DNA of 64,000 bases from Chitinophaga rhizophila (GCF_019492185.1 NZ_JAICCF010000003.1:496001-560000), one strand, 5' to 3'; shown: positions 17,639 through 27,700, numbered from the stretch's first letter. The notes: generated from the letters alone by a model not told the origin. Translations and numbers: made by a program.

Positions 17639-18550
17639 ATGACAACGCTTAAGCCTACAGGAGTAATAATAGCACGGTTTCAGACACCTACCTTGCACGA
17701 GGGGCATCTGCAACTGATCAAAGAAGTAAAGTCCAAACATAACAGGCTGATTATCATACTGGGCGTAAGTCCGATAAAGGGCGGCCGCAAGAACCCGCTG
17801 GATTATTACACCAGGGAGCGGATGATCAAAAAGTTATTTCCGGAGGTGATCGTATTACCGCTCAGCGACCAGGCGTCTGACAAGGTATGGTCCCGGAAGA
17901 TGGATGAGTTGTTAAGTAACAATTTCAATAACGAAAGCTTCATCCTGTATGGCAGCCGTGACAGTTTCATTCCTTACTACTCCGGCCGTTTTCCTACAGC
18001 GGCATTACCGCCGGTACAGGACTTTAACTCTACTGCCCAGCGAGAGGCAATATCTGACAAAGTATTTGATACAGAGGAGTTTAGGGCAGGAGTGATCTAT
18101 GGTACATACAATCTTTATCCGAAGGTATATCCAACTGTTGATATAGCATTATTCCGTAACAACCGTACCGAGTTGCTGCTTGGTCGTAAGTCAGCAGAAA
18201 GTGGCTGGCGGCTGCCGGGTGGATTTGCAGACCCTTCAGACATGAGTTTTGATATTGCTGCGAAGAGGGAATTGCAGGAAGAATGCGGCCCGGTAGAGAC
18301 CAGTGCGATGCAATATGAGCTGTCACTTCAGATGGATGACTGGCGTTACCGCTCTGAAGTAGACAAAATCATCACAACCTTATTCAGCACAGACCTGCTG
18401 TTTGGAGAACCTGCTGCTGATGACGACCTGGCTGACATGAAATGGGTGAAAGTCAACGATATTACCAACATGATTGCACAGGGCACTATCGTGAGCACAC
18501 ACATACCACTATTAAACAAATTAGCTGAAAAATATTCTACTAACGATTAA
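17639..18550 (+). CDS. nadM: Bifunctional NMN adenylyltransferase / Nudix hydrolase (NadM-Nudix)
   Basis: A 303-residue fusion. The N-terminal nucleotidyltransferase has ARFQTPTLHEGH with the HxGH motif at 20-23 and should make NAD from nicotinamide mononucleotide and ATP. The C-terminal Nudix domain has LPGGFADPSDMSFDIAAKRE then LQEECG, here with intact REUXEE glutamates, and probably splits ADP-ribose. I take ATG 17639 as start. An upstream in-frame TTG (17609) lies inside the operator and promoter, so it cannot be the initiation codon of a transcript starting there. nadV follows 11 bases later. Confidence 0.92.
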   Translation: MTTLKPTGVIIARFQTPTLHEGHLQLIKEVKSKHNRLIIILGVSPIKGGRKNPLDYYTRERMIKKLFPEVIVLPLSDQASDKVWSRKMDELLSNNFNNESFILYGSRDSFIPYYSGRFPTAALPPVQDFNSTAQREAISDKVFDTEEFRAGVIYGTYNLYPKVYPTVDIALFRNNRTELLLGRKSAESGWRLPGGFADPSDMSFDIAAKRELQEECGPVETSAMQYELSLQMDDWRYRSEVDKIITTLFSTDLLFGEPAADDDLADMKWVKVNDITNMIAQGTIVSTHIPLLNKLAEKYSTND

Positions 18551-18561
18551 ATAGAAGAATC

Positions 18562-19977
18562 ATGACAAAGGAAAACCTCATCTTGTTAGCTGATGCTTAC
18601 AAATACTCCCACCACAAACTCTACATCCCCGGCACTGAATATATCTATTCTTACTTTGAAAGCAGAGGTGGTAAATTCCAGGATACTGTTTTCTATGGTC
18701 TGCAATATTTCCTGATGGAATACCTGCAGGGCACTGTTATCACCAAAGAAAAACTTGACGAAGCAGAAACTACTTTGCTGGAAGTCTTCGGCCGTAACGA
18801 TGTATTTGACCGCAGCCGTTTTGAGTACATCATTGAAAAGCATGGTGGACGCCTGCCGGTACGTATCAAGGCAATACCTGAAGGAACCGTCACTGGTGTG
18901 AAGAATGTACTGATGACTATTGAGAACACCGATCCCAATTGTTACTGGTTAACCAACTTCCTGGAAACCCTGCTGATGCAGATCTGGTACCCTTGTACAG
19001 TGGCTACATTATCCAGAGAGATAAAAAAGACAGTTAAAAAATATTACATTGAGACAGCCAGCGAGGCGGCTTTCGGAGGAATTGACTTCGTACTCAATGA
19101 CTTCGGTTTCCGTGGTGCAAGTTCTGTAGAGAGTGCCGGTATTGGAGGCAGCGCTCACCTGATCAATTTCTCTGGTAGCGATACCCTGATGGCCTCTACT
19201 TTTGCTAAAAAGTACTATCAGGCACCAACGGCACCTGGTCTTTCTATACCGGCTACAGAACACTCGATTGTAACGATGCTGGGTGAAGAAGGGGAGCTGG
19301 AGATCTTCCGTCACATACTGAATGCATTCCCTACGGGAACAATTGCCTGTGTATCTGACTCTTACAATATCCTTCGTGCCTGCAAAGAGTACTGGGGTAC
19401 CGAATTAAAAGAGCAGATCCTGTCCAGACAAGGTACACTCGTGATCCGTCCTGACAGTGGAGATGCTATTCAGACGTTATTGCGGGTATTTGAAATATTG
19501 ATGGAAACGTTCGGGTATACTGTCAATGAAAAGGGATACAAAGTATTGCCACCGCAGGTAAGAGTGATACAAGGGGATGGTATCAGTTATTCTTCTATAC
19601 CTCCGATTTACGAGGCCCTGAAAAAGGCGGGTATCAGTGCAGAAAACCTGGTATTGGGAATGGGCGGCGCACTGCTGCAACGAGTGAACAGAGATACACA
19701 GGAATATGCATTAAAATGCTCTTATGCTGTAGTGAATGGTAAGCCTATCAATGTGCAGAAAAATCCGATGGAGCTGGATGCAGACGGAAACCCTCGTGTA
19801 TCCTTTAAGAAGTCCAAATCCGGTAAGCAGAAACTGGTTCTGCAGAACGGGGCATATGTGTCTCTTCCTGAGCATGAAGCGCCTGAACTGGCCGATCAGC
19901 TGGTAACAGTGTTTGAAGATGGCGATATTAAAACAGCGTACACCTTTGAACAGATCAGGAAGAACGCAACAATCTAA
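18562..19977 (+). CDS. nadV: Nicotinamide phosphoribosyltransferase
   Basis: A 471-residue homologue of human NAMPT that joins nicotinamide and PRPP to give NMN, the substrate of the NadM domain encoded just upstream. H234 in SIPATEHSIVTMLG matches the catalytic histidine of NAMPT, and CVSDSYNILRACKEYWG, RPDSGDA and IQGDGISY are conserved phosphate-site segments. With nadM it forms a two-step nicotinamide-to-NAD salvage route. The operon ends at the hairpin at 20009-20032. Confidence 0.96.
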   Translation: MTKENLILLADAYKYSHHKLYIPGTEYIYSYFESRGGKFQDTVFYGLQYFLMEYLQGTVITKEKLDEAETTLLEVFGRNDVFDRSRFEYIIEKHGGRLPVRIKAIPEGTVTGVKNVLMTIENTDPNCYWLTNFLETLLMQIWYPCTVATLSREIKKTVKKYYIETASEAAFGGIDFVLNDFGFRGASSVESAGIGGSAHLINFSGSDTLMASTFAKKYYQAPTAPGLSIPATEHSIVTMLGEEGELEIFRHILNAFPTGTIACVSDSYNILRACKEYWGTELKEQILSRQGTLVIRPDSGDAIQTLLRVFEILMETFGYTVNEKGYKVLPPQVRVIQGDGISYSSIPPIYEALKKAGISAENLVLGMGGALLQRVNRDTQEYALKCSYAVVNGKPINVQKNPMELDADGNPRVSFKKSKSGKQKLVLQNGAYVSLPEHEAPELADQLVTVFEDGDIKTAYTFEQIRKNATI

Positions 19978-20008
19978 CTTGTCGCCATCATTTGTCCCCC
20001 AATGCAGC

Positions 20009-20032
20009 GCCGTCCACAGGACGGCTTTTTTT
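20009..20032 (+). terminator. Terminator of the nadM-nadV operon
   Basis: GCCGTCC, ACA loop, GGACGGC, then seven T: a compact classical intrinsic terminator 32 bases after nadV. Confidence 0.92.
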
Positions 20033-20042
20033 ATATAAGAAA

Positions 20043-20066
20043 GGCCGGAGTAGGAATACTCCGGCC
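20043..20066 (-). terminator. Terminator hairpin of the RND efflux operon
   Basis: A perfect 10-bp stem (20043-20052 with 20057-20066) with a 4-base loop, 50 bases past the stop of the pump gene on the minus strand, followed by a T-rich run on that strand. Confidence 0.75.
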
Positions 20067-20116
20067 ATTGTTTAAACCTACAACTGTTACACTATTAGTA
20101 ACTAAAATCTTTATCA

Positions 20117-23100
20117 TTAATTCAATGAAGCTTCTTCTATTTCTGCCGCATACGGAGCTACCAGGCGCTGACGGATCAGTCTTTTGGCAGATGGCTTATT
20201 CCAGCCAAAGCGGTTCATGATGCTATCCACGATCTTGTACACAACAGGCACTACAATCAGCGTCAGGAACATGGAACTGATCAGACCACCGATGATAACC
20301 CAGGCCAGACCATTCTTGGTTGCAGCCACACCACCTGTTGCCAGTGCGATAGGCAACATACCTATTACCATCGCGATAGTTGTCATCAGGATCGGACGTA
20401 AACGTGCGTTGTTTGCATGGATCAGGGCCTCTGTAGTACTTTGACCTTGTTCTTTCATCTGGTTGGTGAAGTCCACAAGAATGATCGCATTCTTCGCCAC
20501 CAGACCAATCAACATGATCATACCCAGGATTGTAAAGATGTTCAGGGTATTGTTAGTCAATGCCAGCGCGAGCAATGCTCCGATAATCGCCAGCGGGATA
20601 GAGAACAATACCACAAACGGATAGATATAGTTGTCATACAGTGCCACCATGATCAGGTATACCATGACGATAGAGATTAGGAGCGCAGCACCCAGCGTAC
20701 CGAAGGAATCTCCCTGGTTTTCTGCATCACCGGCCCACAGGTAACTGATACCTACCGGCTTACGCAGAGACTCCAGTTTTGTAGCAAATTCCTGCTGTAC
20801 AGTACCGGAAGGACGGCCTACGACCAGCGATTTTACAGAGACAGATGTATTTTTATCTCTTCTTTCCAGGCGGCTAGGTCCGGAACCTTCTGTTACAGTA
20901 GCAAACTGAGATAATCTTACCAGTTGCCCCTGGTTATTGATAAATTCAATATTGGAAACATCCTGCAGATTCTTACGATCGAAGTCATCAAAGCGGATGT
21001 TGATATCATATTCATAGTCACCCTGGCGGAACTTCACTTTAGAGTCATCGGCAGTACCGCTGAATGCAGTCTGCATGGTTCCACCTACACTTTCCAGTGT
21101 AAGACCCAGCGCAGACATTTTATCTCTGTCTACCTGTACATTGATCTCGGGGTTACCTTCTTCTACTGACAGTTTCACGTCGCTCGTACCATCAATGGTA
21201 GCCAGTACACCCATCGCCTGCTTCGCATAGCTCATTACACTATCCATCTCAGTACCCATTACAACCAGTTCAACCGGAGAGGCTTCTGCTGTACCCAGGA
21301 TACTTACGTCCATGGTCTTGAGTTTAACACCAGGCAGCAGTTTCCTTAGCTCCACTTTAGTTTTGGCGGCATAGATATCTGAACCGTCAGTACGGTGCTC
21401 AGCCTCTACCAGCATTACTGTAATTTCTGATTTATAGGCAGTGGACTGAGAGGCCCCGAAACCATCTTCACTGGTCTGACCTACAGTTGTGATCAGACGG
21501 GTAATTTCTTTCTTCTTTGACAGGTATTCTTCCGCTTTACGGGTGGCCTGGTTAGTCTGTTCTACAGAGGCATCTTTAGGCATTTCCAGTACGACGATGA
21601 ACTGTCCGCGGTCACCTTTTGGAATGAACTCACCACCGATATATCCTTTACCGATCAGCATGAAAGAGAGGAACAGCAAACCGATGGCTACTACCAGTGT
21701 GATAGCTTTATGGTTAAGGGACCACTTCAGGATGCTGGTCATCCAGTCAGTGAACTTCTGCAGTTGTCTTTCAAACCAGAGGATGAATTTCTCGAAGAAG
21801 TTCTTACCAGTGATATGTTCCAGTTTACCGAAACGGGAGGACAGCAGCGGTACAATCATAAAGGAAGACAACAAACTGAGCATTGTCGAGATCATCACTA
21901 CCACACAGAACTCACGCAGGATCTTTGATACCAGTTCATTTGTCAGGGAAATCGGAAGGAATACCACCACAATTACGAGGGTAATGGATGTTACGGTAAA
22001 GCCGATCTCCTTCACACCATCAAATGCAGCCCGTACCCTGTTTTTACCCATTTCCATATGGCGGTAGATATTTTCAAGTACCACGATGGCATCATCCACG
22101 AGGATACCTACTACCAGTGACAGGCCAAGTAATGACATCAGGTTCAGAGAGAAGCCGAACATCTTCATACCAATGAAGGTAGCTACCAGTGAAGCCGGGA
22201 TAGAGATCATTACGAAGATCGCACTACGGATACTATGCAGGAACAGCAGCATTACAGCAGCTACCAGCACAATTGCGATGATCAGGTCATGTATTACGGA
22301 ATCAGCTGATTCGAGGGTAAAGTCAGAAGAGTCGTTCGCAATGAATATTTTCAGGTTAGCAGCAGCATAATCTTTTTCGATAGAGGCAATTGCCTTCTTC
22401 ATTCCCTCACTCACAGTTACGGCGTTCGCGTCATTCTGCTTCTGTACTTGTAATGCGATAGAGCTCACACCGTCCACACGGGCCAGACGATCTACGTCTT
22501 TCTGGGAGTCCTGTACATCAGCCACATCTTTCAGGCGGATCTGAGTTCCGGTGGCGGTTGTAGAGAGTACCAGGTTACGCAGCTGATCAACATCTTTATA
22601 TTTACCTGCCAGACGTACCAGGATCTGCTGTTCCTGGGTTTTTACCTTACCGGTAGGGAAGTCCAGGTTAGCGTTGGTAATGGTTTGTCTTACCTGCAGG
22701 ATAGACATTTTATATGCTTCCAGTTTCCTTGGATCGATATTCACCTGGATCTCACGTTCCTGACCACCGATGAGGGTAATCTGAGCTACACCTGGTAAGC
22801 GGGAGAGGAGAGGTTGCAGTTTTTTATCGATCAGATCATAGAATTGTTTGCTGTCCATATTGGCAGTAGCAGACAATGTCATGATTGGTAAGTCATCCAG
22901 GGAGAATTTGTTAAGAGACGGTGCTTTAGCATCAGTAGGCAGGTCTGACAGGATAGCGTTCACTTTACGTTGTGCATCCTGCAGGGCGATGTCTACGTTA
23001 GCATCGTTGTTCAACTCAACCGTAACGGTAGATAAGCTCTCTGAAGATTTGGATATGATCTTTTTGATCTTCTCCATTGACGCTACCGCATCCTCTATCT

Positions 23101-23296
23101 TTTTGGTGATGGTGCTTTCCACTTCATTAGGAGAGGCACCGGGATATACGGTAGCAATGGTTACTACCGGCGAACTAAACTTCGGCAGCAGCTCATAGTT
23201 GAGCGATTTATAGCTCATCACACCCAGCAGCGTCAGGATGGTAAAGATTACCACCACTATTGTGGGTCGCTTTATGGATATTTCTGTGATCTTCAT
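20117..23296 (-). CDS. RND efflux pump, inner-membrane permease (HAE1/AcrB type)
   Basis: A 1059-residue proton-driven transporter. It starts MKITEISIKRPTIVVVIFTI, has two large periplasmic loops (about 35-330 and 560-860) and twelve membrane segments. TM4 contains GLSLVVGILVDDAIVVLEN with the paired aspartates of the proton relay, and FTILGMIMLIGLVAKNAIIL marks TM10. It is the pump of a tripartite system with the adaptor and TolC-like channel encoded upstream, with only 6 bases between adaptor and pump genes. Substrates (drugs, detergents, lipids or metabolites) cannot be told. Confidence 0.95.
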   Translation of the reverse strand: MKITEISIKRPTIVVVIFTILTLLGVMSYKSLNYELLPKFSSPVVTIATVYPGASPNEVESTITKKIEDAVASMEKIKKIISKSSESLSTVTVELNNDANVDIALQDAQRKVNAILSDLPTDAKAPSLNKFSLDDLPIMTLSATANMDSKQFYDLIDKKLQPLLSRLPGVAQITLIGGQEREIQVNIDPRKLEAYKMSILQVRQTITNANLDFPTGKVKTQEQQILVRLAGKYKDVDQLRNLVLSTTATGTQIRLKDVADVQDSQKDVDRLARVDGVSSIALQVQKQNDANAVTVSEGMKKAIASIEKDYAAANLKIFIANDSSDFTLESADSVIHDLIIAIVLVAAVMLLFLHSIRSAIFVMISIPASLVATFIGMKMFGFSLNLMSLLGLSLVVGILVDDAIVVLENIYRHMEMGKNRVRAAFDGVKEIGFTVTSITLVIVVVFLPISLTNELVSKILREFCVVVMISTMLSLLSSFMIVPLLSSRFGKLEHITGKNFFEKFILWFERQLQKFTDWMTSILKWSLNHKAITLVVAIGLLFLSFMLIGKGYIGGEFIPKGDRGQFIVVLEMPKDASVEQTNQATRKAEEYLSKKKEITRLITTVGQTSEDGFGASQSTAYKSEITVMLVEAEHRTDGSDIYAAKTKVELRKLLPGVKLKTMDVSILGTAEASPVELVVMGTEMDSVMSYAKQAMGVLATIDGTSDVKLSVEEGNPEINVQVDRDKMSALGLTLESVGGTMQTAFSGTADDSKVKFRQGDYEYDINIRFDDFDRKNLQDVSNIEFINNQGQLVRLSQFATVTEGSGPSRLERRDKNTSVSVKSLVVGRPSGTVQQEFATKLESLRKPVGISYLWAGDAENQGDSFGTLGAALLISIVMVYLIMVALYDNYIYPFVVLFSIPLAIIGALLALALTNNTLNIFTILGMIMLIGLVAKNAIILVDFTNQMKEQGQSTTEALIHANNARLRPILMTTIAMVIGMLPIALATGGVAATKNGLAWVIIGGLISSMFLTLIVVPVVYKIVDSIMNRFGWNKPSAKRLIRQRLVAPYAAEIEEASLN

Positions 23297-23302
23297 AGTT
23301 GA

Positions 23303-24364
23303 TTATTTTTGTACGGATACTTTAGATCCGTCTACCAGGTTGATTTGTCCGCTGGTGATTACGGTTTCGCCTTCATTCAGTCCTTCTCTGATTTCCACTC
23401 TGTCGCCATAGATACGACCGGCAATCACCTTACGTACTTTAGCAGTATTATTTTCCAGTACGTATACCTGGTTGCTGTTTACGCCGCCAATGAAAGCACT
23501 ACGGGCTACGAGGATAGCAGGAACTGCATTTTTCATTTCAAAATGGGCAGTACCGTACATACCGGCTCTCAGTTGTTTATCGCCGCTATTGGTCACTTCC
23601 ATTTCAACAGGGTAGTTGAGGGTATTGTCGCCTTTCGCAGCGATGAAAGACACGCGGCCTTCGTAGTTAACTTCAGGGAATACGGAGGAGGTCACCCTTA
23701 CTTTATCGCCTTCTTTCAGGTTTACCACCTGGATTTCCGGAACGGATACAGCCAGTTTCAGGCGGGATACGTCTACGATATCGAACATTTTGTTACCGGG
23801 GGAGAGGTAGGCACCCTGTTCTACATATTTCTTGTTGATCACACCACTGATTGGTGCTTTGATATAAGTATCACCTACACGACGGCTGGCAGCAGCATAT
23901 TTTGTTTTTGCCAGTTCGTACTGAAGTGTTGCATCGTCTACTTGTTTCTTTGTTACGCCGCCTGTTTTGAAAGCAGCTTCGTATCTTTCTTTGTCTACTC
24001 TCAGTTGCTCAAGGTTGGTTTTAGCGGCCTGGAGGTCAGTGCTGAGTATTTCACCATCTACATGGGCGAGGGCCTGGCCTTGTTTTACAACAGTACCTTC
24101 GTCTACCATCAGTTTGGTGATACGGCCGGATGTCTCGGCGAGGTAGCTCAGTTCGCGGAATGGAGTGAAGTTACCATTGGCGAGGAAGCCTTCAGAGAAA
24201 TCAGATTTTGCCACTTTTTCCACCAGAACAGGCACATCGCCGGCATTGCTTTTCTTAACAAATTCTGTTTTGGTTTCGTTGGCTTTTTTATTGGCGCCCA
24301 GCTTCCACATGATCAATACAACAGCTGCGATTGTCACTGCGCTCCAGATAAGAATCTTTTTCAT
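23303..24364 (-). CDS. RND efflux periplasmic adaptor (membrane fusion protein)
   Basis: A 353-residue HlyD/AcrA-family adaptor. One N-terminal membrane anchor (MKKILIWSAVTIAAVVLIMW) is followed by a lipoyl/barrel-sandwich half (LMVDEGTVVKQGQALAHVDG), an alpha-hairpin (about 115-165), the second lipoyl half (IKAPISGVINKKYVEQGAYL) and beta-barrel and membrane-proximal domains. There is no lipobox. It links the pump gene product to the TolC-like channel. Confidence 0.94.
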   Translation of the reverse strand: MKKILIWSAVTIAAVVLIMWKLGANKKANETKTEFVKKSNAGDVPVLVEKVAKSDFSEGFLANGNFTPFRELSYLAETSGRITKLMVDEGTVVKQGQALAHVDGEILSTDLQAAKTNLEQLRVDKERYEAAFKTGGVTKKQVDDATLQYELAKTKYAAASRRVGDTYIKAPISGVINKKYVEQGAYLSPGNKMFDIVDVSRLKLAVSVPEIQVVNLKEGDKVRVTSSVFPEVNYEGRVSFIAAKGDNTLNYPVEMEVTNSGDKQLRAGMYGTAHFEMKNAVPAILVARSAFIGGVNSNQVYVLENNTAKVRKVIAGRIYGDRVEIREGLNEGETVITSGQINLVDGSKVSVQK

Positions 24365-24396
24365 ATAGTTCGGTATGCGGTTTTTAGCGGTTTTAG

Positions 24397-25758
24397 TTAG
24401 TTGAGCAGGCTTTTGAGGTTACCATTAGATTTGATGATATCCAGTTCTGCCAGCTTGTATTGCAATAAAGCTTCGTTGTAGTTATTCTGAGCCGAGATAA
24501 GGGATGTTTCAGCATCCAGCAGATCGGTCAGATTTGCCAGTCCCAGGTTATAGTTATTCTGGGTAGAGTTATACACTTCATTGGCCAGGTCTACGTTTTC
24601 TTTCTGTGCTTTTATCGTGCTCAGGTTATTCTGAACCTGCAGTTTTGCATTTTCATACTGCGTATTCAGTGAGAGGTTAGTGGCTTCCATGTCCTTTCTG
24701 ATCTGTTTCAGTGCAACAGTAGCCTGGCTAACGCGGGAGCGGCGTGCCCAACCATCGAAAATGGGTATTTTCAGGGTGAGGCTTACAGCAGCCATATCGT
24801 ACCAGCTGGCAGTAGATCCGCCGGATTTTGACTTCAGCAGGTCAAACTTGTTACTGATACCGTTGTATGAGTAGTTACCATTGAGCGCCAGCGACGGGTA
24901 AAATTCTGCGAGGTAAGCTTTCTTCTGGAAGTTTTGTAGTTCTTCCTGTTTTTTCAGGAGGCGGTATTCGATACGGTTATCGAGGTTCAGTCCACCGAAA
25001 TCAGCCGCAGTAGCTTTATTTTCAATTTCTTTAAACGAAGTAGAGGGCAGGTTGATGATATTGGCAACGGGCATACCCATCATCATTTTCAGCTGGTTGG
25101 TTTGCAGCTGGAACTGGTTTTTTGCCTGCGTACGTTGTGTTTTATAGTTGGTGAGGTTTACACGCATACGATCCAGATCGATTTTGCGGGCAAGGCCGTT
25201 ATCTACCTGAGAGGAAGTTGTTTCCACCAGTTTAGTCATAGTTTCGATATTGGCATCGAGAACGGTCATTTTCTCACGGGATACCAGGGCGCTGTAGTAG
25301 AGTTGAGTAACGTTATAGATGACAGTTTCTTCGCTTTGCGCAGTCTGCATGCTATAAAATTCTTCGCCGGCTTTAGCGGCTTTAAGGCCGGTGAATACAG
25401 ATTGGTTGTATACTTCCTGCGAGAGTGTACCGGTTGCAGCTACGTTATGAGTTACACCGGCTTCGAGCAGGAGGGTGGTACCGGGAGCGCCTCCGGCAAA
25501 TTCGCCTGGCACTGGTATTACCTGTTTCTTGATATTATTGGTATAGGATCCTTGTGCATTTACCTGTGGTAATGCTCTGGCTCTTACTTCACTTGTTTTG
25601 AAACGACCCATATCTTCTTCCAGGCGGGTACGTGCCAGTTGCTGGTTGTTGGAGAGTGCATATTTCAGGCACTCCTGCAACGACAGTTCCGATTGCGCAT
25701 AGGAGGTATATCCCCCTATTCCCGTTAAGAGAATAAGCGTTAACATTATCCTTTTCAT
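24397..25758 (-). CDS. TolC-family outer-membrane efflux channel
   Basis: A 453-residue protein with signal peptide (MKRIMLTLILLTGIGGYTSYAQ) and two repeats of the outer-membrane efflux protein fold. Long alpha-helical stretches include LSLQECLKYALSNNQQLART near 25 and YNSTQNNYNLGLANLTDLLD near 390, the latter a typical C-terminal signature. It forms the exit duct of the tripartite pump. It is the third gene in the five-gene operon and is 32 bases upstream of the adaptor. Confidence 0.94.
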   Translation of the reverse strand: MKRIMLTLILLTGIGGYTSYAQSELSLQECLKYALSNNQQLARTRLEEDMGRFKTSEVRARALPQVNAQGSYTNNIKKQVIPVPGEFAGGAPGTTLLLEAGVTHNVAATGTLSQEVYNQSVFTGLKAAKAGEEFYSMQTAQSEETVIYNVTQLYYSALVSREKMTVLDANIETMTKLVETTSSQVDNGLARKIDLDRMRVNLTNYKTQRTQAKNQFQLQTNQLKMMMGMPVANIINLPSTSFKEIENKATAADFGGLNLDNRIEYRLLKKQEELQNFQKKAYLAEFYPSLALNGNYSYNGISNKFDLLKSKSGGSTASWYDMAAVSLTLKIPIFDGWARRSRVSQATVALKQIRKDMEATNLSLNTQYENAKLQVQNNLSTIKAQKENVDLANEVYNSTQNNYNLGLANLTDLLDAETSLISAQNNYNEALLQYKLAELDIIKSNGNLKSLLN

Positions 25759-25810
25759 CCGTATGTATTTCTTTGATTTTTTAGTTGGCGGATATCGTGT
25801 TTAGTGGTGG

Positions 25811-26422
25811 TTAGTCTTGTTCTATCCGGATATATCCGGCAGCTACTTTTCGACCTTTTGTTGTGGTAATGCCCAGTAGGAAATGAGCGGTGATCTCTCT
25901 GATCACTTCGTGCATATTGAACTGTGTTGCAGGAAATAGGGCTGGTTGAAACACCGTTTCCAGTTGCAGCAGTCTCATATGCGCCATTATATCCAGTTTG
26001 AGATCATTGCGGTATATTCCTTCCTGTATACCCCGTTCCAGGTTGGTTGTGATGGCGCGCACCAGGTGTTCTTTTTTGAACACCTCCACTTCCTGCCAGA
26101 TTGCGGGGTGATACTTTTGCATTTCGTAGAGCATTACAGGATTGATGGTGTTACCCATGTCTTCCATAAATTTCACTTCTTTAAGTAGCTCCTCAATAGC
26201 GTTAGCAGATTGCTGGCGAAAATCTTCGAGATGTTGTTCATGTCCATTCAGCATAAATCTCATTCCTTCCTGAACCAGTTCTTCTTTGTCTTTAAAATGT
26301 TCGTATACAGTCTTCTTCGACACCCCGCTTTCCCTCGATATATCGAACATTGTTACACTCTTAATGCCGTACATTCTGAACATCCTAAGCGCTGTTTCTA
26401 ATATCCGCTCTTTGACTGGCAT
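25811..26422 (-). CDS. TetR/AcrR-family regulator (operon gene 2)
   Basis: A 203-residue one-component repressor. The N-terminal helix-turn-helix reads RILETALRMFRMYGIKSVTM then SGVSKKTVYEHFKDKEELV (about 5-50), followed by a helical ligand-binding domain. It starts 8 bases after the first tetR gene. Together the two lie at the head of the efflux operon, an arrangement that suggests feedback control of the pump, with either or both binding the repeats upstream of 27045. Confidence 0.9.
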   Translation of the reverse strand: MPVKERILETALRMFRMYGIKSVTMFDISRESGVSKKTVYEHFKDKEELVQEGMRFMLNGHEQHLEDFRQQSANAIEELLKEVKFMEDMGNTINPVMLYEMQKYHPAIWQEVEVFKKEHLVRAITTNLERGIQEGIYRNDLKLDIMAHMRLLQLETVFQPALFPATQFNMHEVIREITAHFLLGITTTKGRKVAAGYIRIEQD

Positions 26423-26430
26423 GATTCCTT

Positions 26431-27045
26431 TTATTGTTTCTTAATTCCCCGTACGAATATTTCCGTCAGCAACTTCTGCTGTGCTACTATCTTTTCGAAT
26501 CCTTCTTTATCTAAGTCTACTACTACTTCCGGCATACAGCTCATACCAGCGAAACGGAGGCCTTCCATTGCATCCTGGTACAACATGCCTATTTCCTCCG
26601 GATTGGTTACATCAAATTCACCGGTTGTTACACCCCGTTTCACTATTTTGATATGCATTGCATATTCTCTGCTCTGTACAGAATTGATGATTTCCTGTAT
26701 TTCCGGTGTTTTATCGTTCAGCACTTTGAAAAGTTCCAGTCGGCTGAAACGCTCAATGAACTGTATTTTGCTCTGAATCATGTTGAAGAAGATCTGTTCG
26801 GCTGAAATATCAGTTCTATCCGCTTCTGATTCCAGTTCCTGAAAGAAAGCTTCTCCGATCTTCATTAATACGGCATTATGCAATGCCTTTTTATCAGAAA
26901 AGTAGTAATACAATGATGCTTTTGAACAACGCAGGTCATCTGCGATCTCATTCATAGTGGTTTTACTTGCACCGTAGTGCATAAACCTCTTCAAAGCTGC
27001 TTCCAGGATTTTCTCCCGCATTTCATCTTTGTTCTCAGCGAGCAT
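26431..27045 (-). CDS. TetR/AcrR-family regulator (operon gene 1)
   Basis: A 204-residue repressor heading the efflux operon. The helix-turn-helix is REKILEAALKRFMHYGASKT then RCSKASLYYYFSDKKALHNA (about 8-55), followed by a ligand-binding helical domain. It is only distantly similar to the next gene's product, so the pair is not a recent duplication. A TGACT/AGTCA inverted repeat overlaps its -7 element, which suggests autoregulation. Confidence 0.9.
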   Translation of the reverse strand: MLAENKDEMREKILEAALKRFMHYGASKTTMNEIADDLRCSKASLYYYFSDKKALHNAVLMKIGEAFFQELESEADRTDISAEQIFFNMIQSKIQFIERFSRLELFKVLNDKTPEIQEIINSVQSREYAMHIKIVKRGVTTGEFDVTNPEEIGMLYQDAMEGLRFAGMSCMPEVVVDLDKEGFEKIVAQQKLLTEIFVRGIKKQ

Positions 27046-27050
27046 TAACT

Positions 27051-27079
27051 TTTTGACTTTTTTAGTTTCGGAGTCAAAA
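27051..27079. promoter_or_regulatory. Operator candidate 1 of the efflux operon
   Basis: TTTTGACT (27051-27058) and AGTCAAAA (27072-27079) form a perfect 8-bp-arm inverted repeat. Its right arm overlaps the -7 element TACTTTTG (27082-27075, minus strand) and it ends just before the tetR start codon, the usual position of a TetR autorepression site. Confidence 0.6.
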
Positions 27080-27082
27080 GTA
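27075..27082 (-). promoter_or_regulatory. -7 promoter element of the efflux operon
   Basis: TACTTTTG on the minus strand matches TAnnTTTG and lies 29 bases before the ATG at 27045. No exact -33 TTTG was seen. Confidence 0.5.
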
Positions 27083-27138
27083 GGAACTTTTATGAACTTT
27101 TAAAACGTTAAAATCCATTTAACAATTGATTAACTTTT

Positions 27139-27153
27139 TGACTTTAAGAGTCA
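27139..27153. promoter_or_regulatory. Operator candidate 2 of the efflux operon
   Basis: TGACT, 5 bases, AGTCA: the same half-sites as candidate 1 but with a shorter spacer, located about 60 bases upstream of the -7 element. Different spacing could reflect binding by the second TetR protein. Confidence 0.5.
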
Positions 27154-27700
27154 GAAGGTTGAAAAGTCAGAAAATGAGAAACGTATATAATTGGTAAATA
27201 GCAACTTACATTGACATTTTTTCATAATCTGTCTAAAAACAGAGCAGAGGAAATTTTTTAGACTGAACCAAGGCAAATGGACAAGCGGACTTATTTAGAC
27301 ATCACCAGACGGTGAAATTTTGCCAGAACAGGGTTAATATTCGCCCTTCGGGTGACGGGAGTCAGGATGCAGGACCTCCAAATATCTGGTTGCGGATAGT
27401 GCAATAGGGGTACGGATAAATGGACAAAAGACTATAAAGTAAGTTCCTTTCGATTTAGTCATCGGCAGTTACTTGATCGGCTATTTCCGAAAAGAGGGCT
27501 TGGAGAGGGAGGAAAACGACCTTTAGGCAGGAGAAAGGAGGATACTGCATGAACATTCTTTTATTAGCGGGGTTAATTAAAAAGCGGCCTGTCTCAATTT
27601 TCCTGCTTTTAGCAGACACATTTTGCAGCTACATCTCGGAAAAGCTTTAGAGGTATACAAGGGGCATTGGTTTTGCCTTACATGAACAAAATCAAACGCT

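Larger units (their letters stand above)
27046..27700. other. 655-base intergenic region left of the efflux operon
   Basis: The left part carries the efflux-operon promoter and two TGACT-type inverted repeats (27051-27079, 27139-27153) plus a further AAGTCA half-site at 27164-27169. From about 27180 to 27700 I recognise no gene, RNA or repeat. Confidence 0.6.
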
